A stretch of 64,000 nucleotides of DNA from Lunularia cruciata (taxonomy: Eukaryota; Streptophyta; Marchantiopsida; Lunulariales; Lunulariaceae): the NCBI GenBank assembly GCA_948567375.1, contig OX419756.1, forward strand, positions 70,756,333 through 70,820,332. Direction: 5' to 3'. Of this stretch, positions 11,872-23,200 are shown piece by piece. Positions within the stretch are counted from its first letter, which is position 1, and every line of letters starts with the position of its first letter. The translations under genes were made by a program, and so were the position numbers. The notes beneath the pieces are model-generated. The model was not told where the DNA came from. It saw only the letters and a list, made by a program, of their open reading frames with translations, and ran no database searches.

Positions 11872-13632
11872 ATCCAAGATGCCACACCAAAACTAGACTA
11901 ATAGTCTCAATAACTCCTTGAGTGAAATTGATCAGCCATCTAATGCAAGTGTATGCCTTGTAGGTTCTCTCCATCCTTCCATTGGAACTCTTGCAAAGTC
12001 TTCAACTTGTGAATCCACACTCCTTGATAGTTTTGTGTCAAACATCGGAAGAACTCCACCACAAGGTTAAACCGCAATATTGCACCACCTCTTGTAATGG
12101 TACCTCTACTCAAAATAGCACCATCTCCGACTAGTGCACCTCCACTAGATGTACCAATGCTATTAGAAATAGAACTCATGAGTATTGCCAATCTATCCCT
12201 AGAAACCAAGCTTGAAGGGATAGAGATGTAAAGACCAATACTATCTTCATAGTTCAATCTCGTCCCAATAAGCATTCCTAAACTCATGGTAGTCATCCAT
12301 CAATGTACCCTTGAAGTGTTGGAACAACCCTTTCTATGCCATGAAAGGTATGAACAAAGTAGGATTCCTCATCTAATGCAGATCACATCAACTATTGAAC
12401 TCTTGGATGAAGTCATCCAACTCAATAGTACCTACTATACTAGAGTAGCACTTGGGGCTTTTCAAGATCCCATAAATCTTATCCATGTCCCACAATAATG
12501 TTGTAGATATACCAAGTGCACTCTCAACTGAATCAACTCTTGTGTCAAACTCCAAATTGAAATCAATTTCCTCTCTCGTTGGAACTTGAGATACGAATTG
12601 ATATCAAGCATTATTCCCTATAAACTCACTATGTAGTGTAGCAAAGTCTTCTCTAGGATCCTTGAAGAACTTTGTTGTGACAATGTACCCCAAACCGTAA
12701 CCACCAAGTATCACCACCAAGAACCACCAATAATTATCACCTACTAATGTAACTCTTCCTATGACAACTACATTAGGAGGAAGGGCAACCTTTTACTTGC
12801 TATTATAACACTCAGTCTCATGGTTTGTAAGCCATCACTTCTTACCTTATTGGAGAGAAACATATCTAGTTTTATTGGTCATCAATCTAGCCTCACTACC
12901 AAGAGCACACAAGAGCACCAGTGCTCTAAATATCAAGGCACTTCACACAAACAAGAAGTTTAGAATGTAGAGAGTCCAATCACAAGATAAAAATCAAAAT
13001 GATAACCCTCCATCTCACAAATAAAACTGGATTTACTCTACCACCATTTGGCATTTGATGGGATCAAATTGCCTCTCTTAGCCACAATTACATGAGTATA
13101 TGTATCAATCTACCAATCATTAGGACAACAAGTGAGGGTGGAACTGTTTGCTAGGCCACTAGTATAGGAACTAGAGATCTAGGCTTCAAACCTTATCATA
13201 TATAATCTTAAAGGGTGGGTATATTTTACCACACAATCACCAAAAACTCAACTAAATTAGTTAGCCTTATACCAACAAGCTAGCTTGCAAGCCTACCTAG
13301 CATTTCTAGCCCACCGCCATACCTCATAGCCTCTAAATGCTCAAATAGTGACTTTCTTCTTGCCAATTCAGATCCTCCTCAAATTTGGCCAATCTCCATT
13401 AGCTTGAGCACTAACTAGGGCAATTTGAACAACCTCCAACTCTAGGTAACCTCTACCAACTTGACTTTTAAATCTTGATAATCTCTACTAATCTTATATA
13501 CCTCTACTATAGTTGGTTGACCGCCAAATCCTCTACTAATTGTCAAAGTGAGCCAAATCAAGTGGATGGGTATCTTTGAATCCTCTCCAAGTTTGACCAA
13601 CCTCCATTAATGCAAGCACTAGCTAGGGCAAT
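11872..13632 (-). other. Element A 5' leader region
   Basis: From about 12490 this aligns with the leader of element B (24720-25870), for example at CTTGTGTCAAA-TCCAA. It carries no convincing protein domain; the 118-codon frame at 11940-12296 has no recognised motif. Element B inserted at its end, after the CAAT at 13629-13632. Confidence 0.5.
13425..13632. repeat. Tandem duplication of ~205 bp split by element B
   Basis: The segment starting CTAGGGCAATTTGAACAACC (about 13433) and the segment resuming at 26657 (CAATTGAGACAACCTCCAAC) are similar copies running on to ...AGCCAAATCAAGT-GATGG. Rejoining the A sequence across B gives two adjacent copies of about 205 bp. B sits at the start of the second copy. 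Confidence 0.5.
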
Positions 13633-14300
13633 TGTCATGCAATATACATTGCTACACAACATCCATCGCAGTCAATATCATACACTATAGAAACACAACT
13701 CACACATAAGTCATACATAGACTCTAAAGTGCCACAATGATCAGATTGTTTACAACTCTCAAATACACTCAACTCTGATCAATACTTGATATATCACTCT
13801 ATAAACTGCCAACAACTAGGCACTGATTACAGTCAAGCCACACCCACTCTAGCTAAGAGAATCAAGGTGATGCTCGTCGGCCTCTCTCCACCATAGCCAG
13901 GAACTTGAAGGCTCAACATCAAAGAAGTGAGCTCTTTGGAGCTGCACTTCAAAAGTATACCCCTTAGACTCAAGCTAGGTTTGAAACCCTAATGGTCCCA
14001 TTGATGGCACACTTGATGGTGCAAATGGTGCAAAGTGATGGTAGGGTCCACCATGAAGTCAATACCCCAAACACAAAATCTGACCGTCGGAAAGTAGTCT
14101 TTGAGAAACTACTGAAATAACTCTAACTACTATCATTCGAACTCCAGTGTTCAAGCAATCTAGATGCGACACTACAAATGGCGTGACAACTATCGTGCAT
14201 ATATATATATATCGCTACACAACATACATCGGTGTCAACATCATACACTATAGAAGCACAACTCACACATAAGTCATACATAGACTCTAAAGTGCCACAA
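13633..14300 (-). repeat. Element B 3' terminal block: X, 451-bp repeat, X copy
   Basis: In plus order: X (13633-13737), the 451-bp repeat (13738-14188), then a second X (14189-14300). The two X copies agree closely (CACACATAAGTCATACATAG and ACTCTAAAGTGCCACAA in both). X does not occur next to the other 451-bp copy at 26206-26656. On the minus strand a purine-rich stretch (GGGAAGCAA) lies just before the inner X rather than just before the 451-bp repeat, where a polypurine tract would be expected. Confidence 0.75.
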
Positions 14301-14496
14301 TTGCTTCCCTAGCTAATGGCTAGGTCCCTCTAACTCTAGATAACCATCTACTCCAAGTATGTGGTATACCCTATGATGGGCAATGATCAGGAGGTCGTGT
14401 ACTATGGACCCCCATTGTTAGTTGCATGTCTGCAATCTATAGCATATAAAGAATGAACTAGCTATAGGTCGAGTACATCTAGGACATAACCACTAT

Positions 14497-14801
14497 CCCT
14501 GAAGAACCACCGTGAGGGGAGGAGTCATACATGCCATATGCTATCCTCTCAAACAACTATCACACACCAACATAGTAGCAGCTCCACTAGAAGAGCCACA
14601 TAACATACACCTCAAGCCTACACGTAGAAGTGCCAAGCTTGGGTCCATAGTACCATCAATGTTTGGGAGTTGGCATGGTGCACAATTGCACACATGATCC
14701 TTCCAAACAACACCATCATGTCCTTCTAACACAAGGACTCCAGATGGCAAAACCTCACGCATTCTCAAGATAATGTGGCCTCTTGAAACATCAAGTGTCA
14801 T
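14497..14801 (-). pseudogene. Element B pol C-terminus with PHD finger
   Basis: On the minus strand the frame runs through an integrase tail (WKDHV, then CAPCQLPNIDG) into CMLCG...MLVCDSC, an HMAC, and a WLCPRC. This gives the full C4-H-C3 ligand set of a PHD finger: C-x2-C-x11-C-x2-C-x4-H-x2-C-x16-C-x2-C. Two in-frame TAG codons, where the family normally has Trp, break it just before the His and before WLCPRC. Element A has the same module in the same place, so it belongs to the family and is not a chance fusion. PHD fingers commonly read the H3 tail; use for integration targeting is inferred. Confidence 0.75.
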
Positions 14802-14924
14802 TGATGCTGTCCACTGTAGATATATATAGTCACCTAGATGAAATCAACAATCAAGGATCTATAACCTCCTCCTTGAATGGTAGCATAGCATAAAGTATCT
14901 CTATGTTGAGCAATTGCCAAGTTC

Positions 14925-15660
14925 TCAAAGGCCATCGGTATCACTCTCCAAAGTCTTTGCCCGTTGAGAACATGCACTCACCCATACATCTAGATCATCC
15001 AAGTCCAAGACTACAATAGCATCTTGATGAATGGTTGTAGGTAAATTTGGATCTTGTCCATGGAGAGAAAGTACGAAGAGAAGGATGTTAAGGAGGCTTG
15101 CCGGCTGAACCAATAGCCCATGGCCAACCAAGATAATTGGAGATCCCAATCTCCCAAGTGGCCTTCATGCAAACCATATTTCATAATCCTCTCTTCACTG
15201 TCTAAATTACTCTCTTTGCTAAGCCATCTGCCTCAAGGTGATCTTTGGAGGTAGTACGGTGATCAATCAAAGCCTTGTCCCACAAGACCTGAAACTTCCA
15301 CAAGAAATTTGTACCCTCATTAGTCAAAACCTCTGTTGGTGCACAAAAATGACTAAGAACTCAATCCAAGAACGAGTAAGTTGTCCCTTCACTAGACTTG
15401 TCAAGAAGTGCCACCAACTCAATCCACCATCACCAAGACATACCGATGATGTCTCATAGTCAATGGTAAAGGTCTAACAAAGTCCAAACTCCAATGGTAA
15501 CCCAATCCCATGATAGGTAATGGGTGTAACTGTGGTGTAGGAGCATTGAATGATCCTCTAACTTGGTCAAAAACCACACATCTGGCAACAAACTGCTATA
15601 CCATGGTTTGCATACCATGCCACCAATAATGACTATGGAGTAAGCTATATGTATGCTTTA
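14925..15660 (-). pseudogene. Element B integrase (DDE type), decayed
   Basis: The minus-strand frame at 14925-15149 reads QDPNLPTTIHQDA and LDLDDLDVWVSACSQRAK, typical of the region just after the integrase core in Ty3-type elements. Upstream to about 15660 other frames give fragments of the core and the zinc-binding region (for example a segment before HYWW-GMQTMV). Stops prevent reading a full D-D-E triad. There is no sign of a tyrosine recombinase. Confidence 0.6.
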
Positions 15661-15700
15661 CTCCAAAATGTTCTAGCTCCTCATGAGCATGAAGGACCAA

Positions 15701-16012
15701 TTATGGTCTGTGAGATGGAATTGGTACTACTTGCACTCTACCATCCTCCCATACACACAAAAGGTGTTTGCCCTCCAATCTGAACTGTCTGGCTTGCTGA
15801 AGAACATGATCTCTCTCCTTGGCCCCAACTATGCCACCCACAACACCAGTGCAAAGATAGTCCATCACTAAGACATCATCATGCATGTCTTTGTGAACTA
15901 TACCAATATCTTCACTCTCTAGATTTGTGACCTCAATACCTCCTCCTATATATGTTGATAGAGATACCACCAAAGCCTCAGAAAATATACACAAAAGGCC
16001 AATGCATGCCAA
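15701..16012 (-). pseudogene. Element B RNase H to integrase linker
   Basis: An open minus-strand frame of about 100 residues with AKERDHVLQQARQF and CVWEDGRVQVVPIPSHRP. The latter resembles the strand that precedes the integrase HHCC zinc finger in many Ty3-type pols. It lies between the RNase H remnant and the integrase in the expected order. Confidence 0.5.
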
Positions 16013-16039
16013 CTTGATACCATCTCCTCATCTATCTCA

Positions 16040-16625
16040 CCATGCCAACGTACTCCAATTTGATCCTGCTGGTTGGGACATGGGTTTCTACTCAACCCAT
16101 CTGCATCACGATTCACCACTCCAGGTCTGTTCTAGGTCTGTTAACAACCGTGAAATCATACTCTTGTAAAATCAGAGCCCATCATGCAAGCTTCCCTAAA
16201 AGCTTGTCGGACTCTCTCAACCACTTCAGTGGCTGATGATCAATGATGAGAGTGAAGGGGTTACCAAATAGGTATCATTGGAATGTGCTATTGCCCAAAT
16301 GGCTACCAAGCACTTTCTCTCATATGAACTATACTTTGCCTCCGCTGAATTGTTGGAGCAACTAGCATAAGCCACCATAAACTCCTTCCCCTCATCATGT
16401 TGGTGAGCACTACTCCAAGCCCCATCATACTCCAATCAATATGAACCTGAAATGGTTGTCCTCTGATTGGTCTCCGCAAAATAGGAGCAGATGTCAACCT
16501 CTCCTTGAGCTCTACAAAGGTTTCTCATGCTCATCTCTCCAACACCACTCCTATGTAAGCTTGTCAGCTTTGTCAAGGCCTTGGCAATGGCACTAAATCC
16601 TCCAACATGGCGGCGATAGAAGTTG
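16040..16625 (-). pseudogene. Element B RNase H remnant
   Basis: Minus-strand frames show PILRRPIRGQPFQVHIDWS (usual substrate-strand start with its Asp), then VAYAS-SNNSAEAKYSSYE, the second RNase H block with its Glu, then CLVAIWAIAH. Frame changes separate the pieces. At about 16624 the sequence jumps to what in A lies about 1.8 kb further upstream, so the reverse transcriptase palm is missing. Confidence 0.65.
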
Positions 16626-17855
16626 AGTGTGGAAACTCATGAGTGAGGGAAATGTGGCTCTAGGCTGTCCAACTAGGTTCACCTATGCCATAGGTGACCT
16701 ATCAGCTGCTACCATTGTTTGAGATTGACGTCCAACATCCAAGATGTCATAAACAAGGATGTGGTCAAGTCATTGAATCCCATCACATGCACCCTGTAAA
16801 ACCTCTCTAGGTAAGAGGTTCGTCAACCAAAGACAAAGGCGATGAGCCTATGATCCCACTCTAGCTACATCTAGCAATACAATAGGTCCCATCCAAGAAT
16901 GGACCTGATGTGTACTCACTACCACTCTGGTGCAAGAATCACCCATCAAAGGAACGTTCTCCAAAAGGTAAGTTGGAGAAATGGATTGATGAACCTAGAG
17001 ATGTCATAGTATCTATAACATCTCCCAAAACACACCAGAACCAAGATCCTAAAGACCCAAACCTCGGCCAACACGTGTATGTCCTTGACATGGCCATCTA
17101 GAAATCACCAAGTGAATAGGCCTATGTCTCCCCAAATGGGCCTATTCACTTCACCTCTAGTAAGGAAATGTTTGCTGGTAGGGCCTTCTAGTAACCTCTG
17201 ACAGTTGACATCGGTAATAACTCTAAATACCAATAGGCCAAGTGTACCATCTGATGTAGAGAGACTTGTCTAGTAGTCTCATCTCTTCTCTACATACAAG
17301 TACCTTTGTACTTGTATATCCGCCTATAATACCGCAGCTAGTCCGGTGCTAATCTCACCGAACACTCCAATAGACATATCCTCTCTACTGGATATTGCCA
17401 AGCAATGCGTGTGGTATCTAGAGGTGTCAAAGTAATTGAATCTAGAGGCTCATCCTCACACTCATCTCCTGTTGGTACGAAGGTCCAAGCCTGTTGCACC
17501 AACTGATCTGCATGTTGCTGCAATACCTCCTCTAAACTCCACAATGGAACATCCAAGGTGGATGGAACAATCCCACTCGTACTCCAAATCCGATTGATCT
17601 CCTCTGGTACTAGAGTATCTTCTATATGGGCATTCCCTTCCAACAAGTCACCTGGCCAAGTAACTGCACCATTGAAAGCTAAAATTGATGTTGCTATGGT
17701 CTCGGATTGTAGTGAGCCAAGACTACCATTGTTAAAGTGTATTGGTAGGCAACATACCCATCCCTCACCAAATTGCCAACTTGGTCTATAGGAGGCTGTC
17801 TCCTCCCAATAGTCAATGCTTAAACCCATGAGGTATAACACTACTCCCCCAATTA
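16626..17855 (-). pseudogene. Element B upstream ORF of unknown function
   Basis: The clearest part is a 160-170-residue minus-strand frame from about 17850 to 17338 with WPGDLLEGNAHIEDTLVPEE, DVPLWSLEEVLQQHADQLVQ and ECEDEPLDS. Element A has a collinear, decayed copy at about 8964-9500, so it is a family protein. Its position between leader and pol fits gag, but no zinc knuckle is seen. The first ~19 residues of the longest frame (to 17910) come from the LTR of element C and do not belong to it. Confidence 0.5.
17851..17855. repeat. Element C target-site duplication, left copy
   Basis: AATTA immediately left of the LTR. The identical AATTA lies at 24484-24488 right after the other LTR, which is the 5-bp duplication expected of a Ty3-type integrase. 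Confidence 0.95.
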
Positions 17856-18597
17856 TGTAATACCAAGGGTTAGCCATATGATCTAGATGTGAAATTCGGT
17901 TTGGTAACATCTAGAATGATGTTATACATGATGGTCAAAATAGATCAGATAGAAGCATCACCAAAAGAGTACTTCTACTAATAGGGCAGAAACAGAAATA
18001 GACTTGAGAACCTTAGAACTAATAGCTAGACATATGATTTAAAGGTGAGAATTGGTTTGGTAACATCTGGAAGGATGTTACACATGATGGACTAAACAGA
18101 TCAGAAAGAGGTATCACCAAAAGGGAACTTCTGCTAATAGAGTAGGAACCGAAATATGCCTGAAATCTTTGAAGGCAATTTCGGAGGCCTAAACGGATGA
18201 ATTAGGCCTTGAAAATGTGCAGATTCCCCCCCCCCCCAACAGAGGAAAGGCTGGCCTTCCCTCCCCCTGGTTTGTCTCGTCAAGAGCTTTCCAACGGTAC
18301 CTTACTCATGTGATTCTGAGATTCCTACAAGAAGATTCCCTAAAAGATTCCCTCCGGTCAAAGCTCTTTTGACCAACCAAATAGGACCTAGACCAGATAG
18401 GTCAACCATCCAAGTAAGTAATCCAAGGGTGGAGCTTGCTGACATGTCACCTATCTGTGTCCCTAATCCTATGGAGGAGCTTCCTTGGAGGAGATCCTCT
18501 TTGTCTATATAATAAAGAGAAGGTGCTCCCTTGGGGCATCGAATGTTTGAGTGTGAAATCCGTGTTTTCTCTCTTCTCTTGTCCTCGGAGTATTACA
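17856..18597 (+). repeat. Element C 5' LTR
   Basis: 742 bp beginning TGTAATACC and ending GTATTACA. A poly-C tract lies at about 18226-18237. It contains the element promoter (TATA region at about 18506). It contains two similar sub-blocks (around 17886-17960 and 18049-18125) that each carry GGTAACATCT and AGGATGTTA-like strings, an internal duplication within U3. Confidence 0.95.
18506..18516 (+). promoter_or_regulatory. Probable TATA box of element C
   Basis: TATATAATAAA within the LTR, repeated in the 3' LTR at about 24373-24383 and in D, E and F at the same relative place. About 80 bp separate it from the LTR end, fitting a short R-U5. Confidence 0.6.
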
Positions 18598-18598
18598 C

Positions 18599-18610
18599 TG
18601 GTATCAGAGT
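18599..18610 (+). other. Element C primer-binding site (tRNA-iMet type)
   Basis: TGGTATCAGAGT one base after the LTR. It matches the usual plant initiator-Met site TGGTATCAGAGC except for the last base. Confidence 0.85.
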
Positions 18611-19198
18611 GAGTGTTCTAGTCCAAGAGAGTGGATCACCCTTCTTGGAATAGCACGAACTACTGGAACTGAGTAATTTGAGGTGGAGAACATAGAGTGA
18701 TCGCTAGACTTAGGAAGGACTTTAGAGAGTGGATGGGATGGATGCACCGGAGGGACAATTTCCCGCACCTAGCTTTCCATTCTCAAACCCATTTCACATC
18801 AAGGTTATGTACATCCAGCGTGAGCAGATGAGAGTATCGTTAGTTTATCACTTTGGTGCGGAATTCATGGACAGAGTGATGAACTCACCAAACCCGGTGA
18901 TTCTACCTGTGGTGATATATGACAGAGTGGGATTTGACAATCTACATTCTTTTATGATAATATGGATCTGAATGTCCCAAATCCTCTCCCTTTCAACACT
19001 CAAGTAGAAATCCGTTATGTAGTGAGGCCGAAATTGATGTTTAGAGATTTTGTGGTTAGGAATTTTGGTGAAGAGTATTATCAACGAGTGATAGCTTCTG
19101 AGGTCCCAATGGTAGTTCCGATAGTTCGTGCGCCTTCCAGAGTGATTATATTGACTCTATATTGAAGTAGACGTTAGCAATTGGGTGTTGCAGGAATC
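18611..19198 (+). other. Element C leader
   Basis: About 590 bp between PBS and gag. Two short frames (18729-18971 and 18962-19165) are conserved with the leader of D at 5014-5250, including QVEIRYVV-PK and MFRDFVV. They may be the remains of, or an upstream part of, a longer gag reading frame; no domain is recognised. Confidence 0.6.
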
Positions 19199-20287
19199 AT
19201 GGATCCGCAGTTGCAAGAGCTGGTGCAAGGAATGCAAGGGATGTTGAATGAATTTCGAGAGATTAAGATGACCATGGAGACATTGCAAAGTCAAGTGCAG
19301 ATCCTCAGGAATGATCAAGCCATGCAAGAAGAAGAGCCGTCTCAAAACCCAGTTCCTGCGACTGAAGTACTTGGAGAGGCACTTGTGCCTACGAACCCTA
19401 TCAACGATGAAGCCACATTGCTACTCCGGATTAAGAAGACCTGCAACATTGAGCCTTACAAGGAGCATCGTACAATGGGAGTAGTGGAGAATTGGATCTC
19501 GAGAATGAATCGATATTTTCGATTGTTCTCAATAGAGATCACAAAGCATGCTATAGGCGTATTTGCATGTGGGTACTTGACCGATAAAGCACTCACATGG
19601 TATGATGCTTGGGAACGATCCATGCTGGCAGAGAGAAGGGAGGTCACATGGACAGCAATGCAAGAAGGACTGCTCAAGAATTTCCAATCGGTGGATTTTG
19701 TGCAGATGGCTCGAACCCGACTATGGGGATTGAGACAGAAGAATAGCATACAAGAGTATGTGGAGGCATTTTTGGATTTACAAGTCGCAATTACCGACAT
19801 GAGTCCAACAGAGGCTCTCGACAATTTCAAACAAGGGTTGAAAGAGAGGATTCGCCAAGAAGTCATGGTGCAAAACCCTCGCACGGTATTTGAAGCTATT
19901 GCTTGTGCACAGAGAATAGCTAGAGCATTAGGTGGAGGTGAAGGAGTAGTTCCACCTCAACATTATCGGGTAGAAATGCCACACATGGGTGGACCAGCAC
20001 CGATGGAATTGGGCAACCTTCGATTCCGGGATCGAGGAGCACGGCCGCTTCAAGGAGAGCGGGGACGGGTAGAAGAACAAAGAGATGGAGTCCCACGAGG
20101 AGAAGGGCCTCGAGGAGAACAACGCCGTTGTTACAATTGTGGCCGTATTGGGCACATATCTACCAATTGTCGCACTTGTTTCCCTAGAGGCCCTCGGCCT
20201 TCGTACAGACGATCTTTGAACAACATGGAGAGGCACATTGAAGAGGAGGAGGTGGAAACCACTTCAGAAAACAAAGATCGCCAGTAA
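19199..20287 (+). CDS. gag: Element C gag
   Basis: 362 codons from the ATG at 19199 (MDPQLQ). The open frame extends a little upstream without another ATG. Residues 1-70 look like a coiled coil (ELVQGMQGMLNEF). Residues ~85-235 match the Ty3 gag capsid region (the W-x-SRMNRYFRLF segment, ACGYLTDKALTWYD). An Arg-rich stretch follows and then a CCHC zinc knuckle CYNCGRIGHISTNC near residues 313-326. Gag forms the virus-like particle and binds the element RNA. It ends at TAA 20285-20287. The following codons in the same frame still look pol-like (MYVAALLAQ), so this stop may be a mutation within a former gag-pol frame. Confidence 0.9.
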   Translation: MDPQLQELVQGMQGMLNEFREIKMTMETLQSQVQILRNDQAMQEEEPSQNPVPATEVLGEALVPTNPINDEATLLLRIKKTCNIEPYKEHRTMGVVENWISRMNRYFRLFSIEITKHAIGVFACGYLTDKALTWYDAWERSMLAERREVTWTAMQEGLLKNFQSVDFVQMARTRLWGLRQKNSIQEYVEAFLDLQVAITDMSPTEALDNFKQGLKERIRQEVMVQNPRTVFEAIACAQRIARALGGGEGVVPPQHYRVEMPHMGGPAPMELGNLRFRDRGARPLQGERGRVEEQRDGVPRGEGPRGEQRRCYNCGRIGHISTNCRTCFPRGPRPSYRRSLNNMERHIEEEEVETTSENKDRQ

Positions 20288-23200
20288 ATGTACGTCGCGG
20301 CCTTACTGGCTCAATAAGGAAGCAGAGAAGCTAGGGAAAGAAGAAGAATAATGCGCAAAGATCCCGAAAGGCAACCTCACAATTGATTGTCGTGAATGGA
20401 ATCCTAGAAGGCAATCAAGTGAGAGTATTAATAGATCCGGGAGCAATAGAGAATTTCTTGTCTTGCTCTGTTGCAATAAGCTTGGGAATGGATCTAGAGA
20501 GAGATAGAAGTGAAGAAGTAGAGTTACCAAATGGGCAAACAGAGAGGATTGAATCATTACCTAGACAGGTAACCCTCTCTATAGGAGAATATCAAGAAGC
20601 AATTGAGTGGCGAGTGATACAGTTAGCCCGTTATGATGCAATCTTAGGCATGCCATGGATGGAGCAGTACAACCCAAAGGTGGATTGGAGGAAGAAAGTA
20701 GTGAGAACCCACCAATGGTCAATCATTGGGGTTAAAGAAAAATCACACAGGCAGAAACTGCCTCTATATGTCATAGGGACGACAATTGTCTGTAAGACCA
20801 ATAGATGTTTTCTGGGTCTAATAAGAGAAGTCAAGAGTGCACAACTCGCTGGACAAATTCCTGAGAAATTGAAGGATGTGGTGGATGAGTTTCAAGATGT
20901 CTTTCCTGATGATCTACCCTCAGGATTACCACCTAAAAGGCGAGTAGATCACAAAATAGAGACACTCTCGGGGAAGACACCTCCTTGTAAGGCCCCATAT
21001 CGCCTATCACCTCATGAGTTGGAGGAGTGTAAAACTCAAATTGAGGAGATGCTACAGAAAGGGTTCATCCAACCTAGCGTATCACTATATGGGGCCCCTG
21101 TCTTGTTTGTGAAGAAGAAGGATGGTATAATGCGCATGTGCATTGACTATCGGGGTCTCAATCAGCAAACAGTGAAGAACAAATACCCCTTACCTCGCAT
21201 GGATGACTTGTTTGATCAACTCCATGGAGCGAGATACTTCACCAAACTGGACTTGCGGAGTGGTTACAATCAAATCCAAATTGCAGAGGAGGATGTGTAC
21301 AAAACTGCCTTTTGAACCAGGTATGGCCACTTTGAGTATCTTGTGATGCCTTTTGGCCTCACCAATGCGCCTGCCACTTTCATGAGCCTAATGAATGACA
21401 TATTTCGTCCATACTTGGATAAGTCTGTTATCGTCTTCTTGGATGATATCTTACTATATAGTAGCACGATGACAGAACACAAACAACATCTACGAGAGGT
21501 CCTCCAGATTCTAAGACAGAATCAGTTGTACGCCAAAATCTCAAAGTGTGAGTTTGGCAAGTCTGAAGTAGACTAATTAGGGCATAGAGTAAGTGCAGAG
21601 GGCATTCAAGTATTGATAGATAAAATAGAGGTCATTCAAAAATGGAGTGCCCCAGAAGATTAGACTCAACTTAAGAGCTTCTTGGGGTTGACGTGATTCT
21701 ATCATAGATTTGTCAAGGACTTCTCCAAGGTTGCACAGCCTTTAACATCACTACTTGGCAAGGGGAAGAAGTGGACATGGGGAACTACACAAGAGTTGGC
21801 CTTTCAAGAATTGAAGGCCGCCTTGCTACATGCACCAATCTTGAAGTGGTATGACCCAAAACGTCCAATCAAGTTGGCTACGGATGCATCAAGCATAGCA
21901 ATAGGAGCAGTCCTACAACAAGAGTGGCATGACGGATGGCATCCAATTGCATATTTCTCTCGAAAGTTTTTACCGGCAGAGCGCAATTACCACACCACAG
22001 AACGAGAAGAGCTTGCCATCGTTCTAGCAACCAAGCATTGGAAGCACTACCTGGGCGAGAAGGCATTTGTAGTAGAGACAGACCACAAACCTCTAGTCTA
22101 CCTCGAGACACAGAAGGATCTATCTCGTCACCAAATTTGGTGGGCAGAGTGGCGACAACGCTTTAATATGACAATCACCTACGTGGAAGGTAAGAAGCAA
22201 CTTGCAGATGCATTCACCCGCATGCCAATGGCCAACAACTTGGCGACAGAGGTTAAGATTAACCCTGAATTCTTGCAAGAGATTCTAGCTGCTACAAAAA
22301 CTGATTCACAGATTGTAGAAGCGCAATCGTCCAAAGGTGTCACCAGCACCCAAGGACTCACCTTTCGGGAGGGCCGATTGTGGATCCCAAATGTCGTAGA
22401 ATTACGCACCACCATTCTAGCGGAATGTCATGATTCGGCCATTGCAGCTCATGTCGGAGTGGACAAGACCTTGGAGGCAGTCAAGCGCCATTACTATTGG
22501 CCCAAGATGAGCAACGACGTGATGGACTATGTGCGTAGCTGCCTACTTTGTCAACAGAACAAAGCTTCTAATCAAGCTCCTGCAGGGCTCCTTCAACCTC
22601 TTCCCACTCCTACCCAACGTTGGGAACAAGTGAGTATGGATCTCGTATGTGAATTACCCAAGACCACCTCAGGGTTTGACTCCATTGTGGTCTTTGTGGA
22701 CCGGCTCAGCAAAATGATTCATGTACGCCCTACCACCAAGGAGGTGACCGCTCCACAACTAGCTCAATTATACTTAGATGCAGTCTTTGCTCACCATGGC
22801 TTGTCTAGAGTACTCATCACCGATAGAGGCACCCAATTCACCAGTTTGTTTTGGCGAACACTCTTTGGGTTCTTCAAAACCAAGTTGGCCATGTCTACAG
22901 CTTACCACCCACAAACAGATGGCCAAACAGAGCGGGCTAATCGCACGATTGAAGACATGTTACGCGGCTTCACCTTAGAAGAGCAAGAGAGGTGGGACAC
23001 CCTACTACCGTTGGTGGAATTTGCTTACAACAATTCAGTGAATGCCTCCACCCACGTCACTCCATTCTGCCTCATGTATGGTGAGCATCCCTTCACACCT
23101 TCTAGCTTGATGAAGATCCGTCCAGTGACTACCAAGGTTGATGCAGTCAACACATTTGTTTCTAGAATCCAACAAGGTGTGGAGAGCGCCAAGCACAGGT

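Noticed and set aside
17851..17910. N-terminus of the 190-codon minus-strand frame ending at 17338
   Set aside because: The first ~19 codons are LTR sequence of element C fused by insertion; only the remainder belongs to element B.
19456..20236. Minus-strand frames of 142 and 102 codons inside element C
   Set aside because: Shadows of gag on the opposite strand; gag has capsid and zinc-knuckle motifs.
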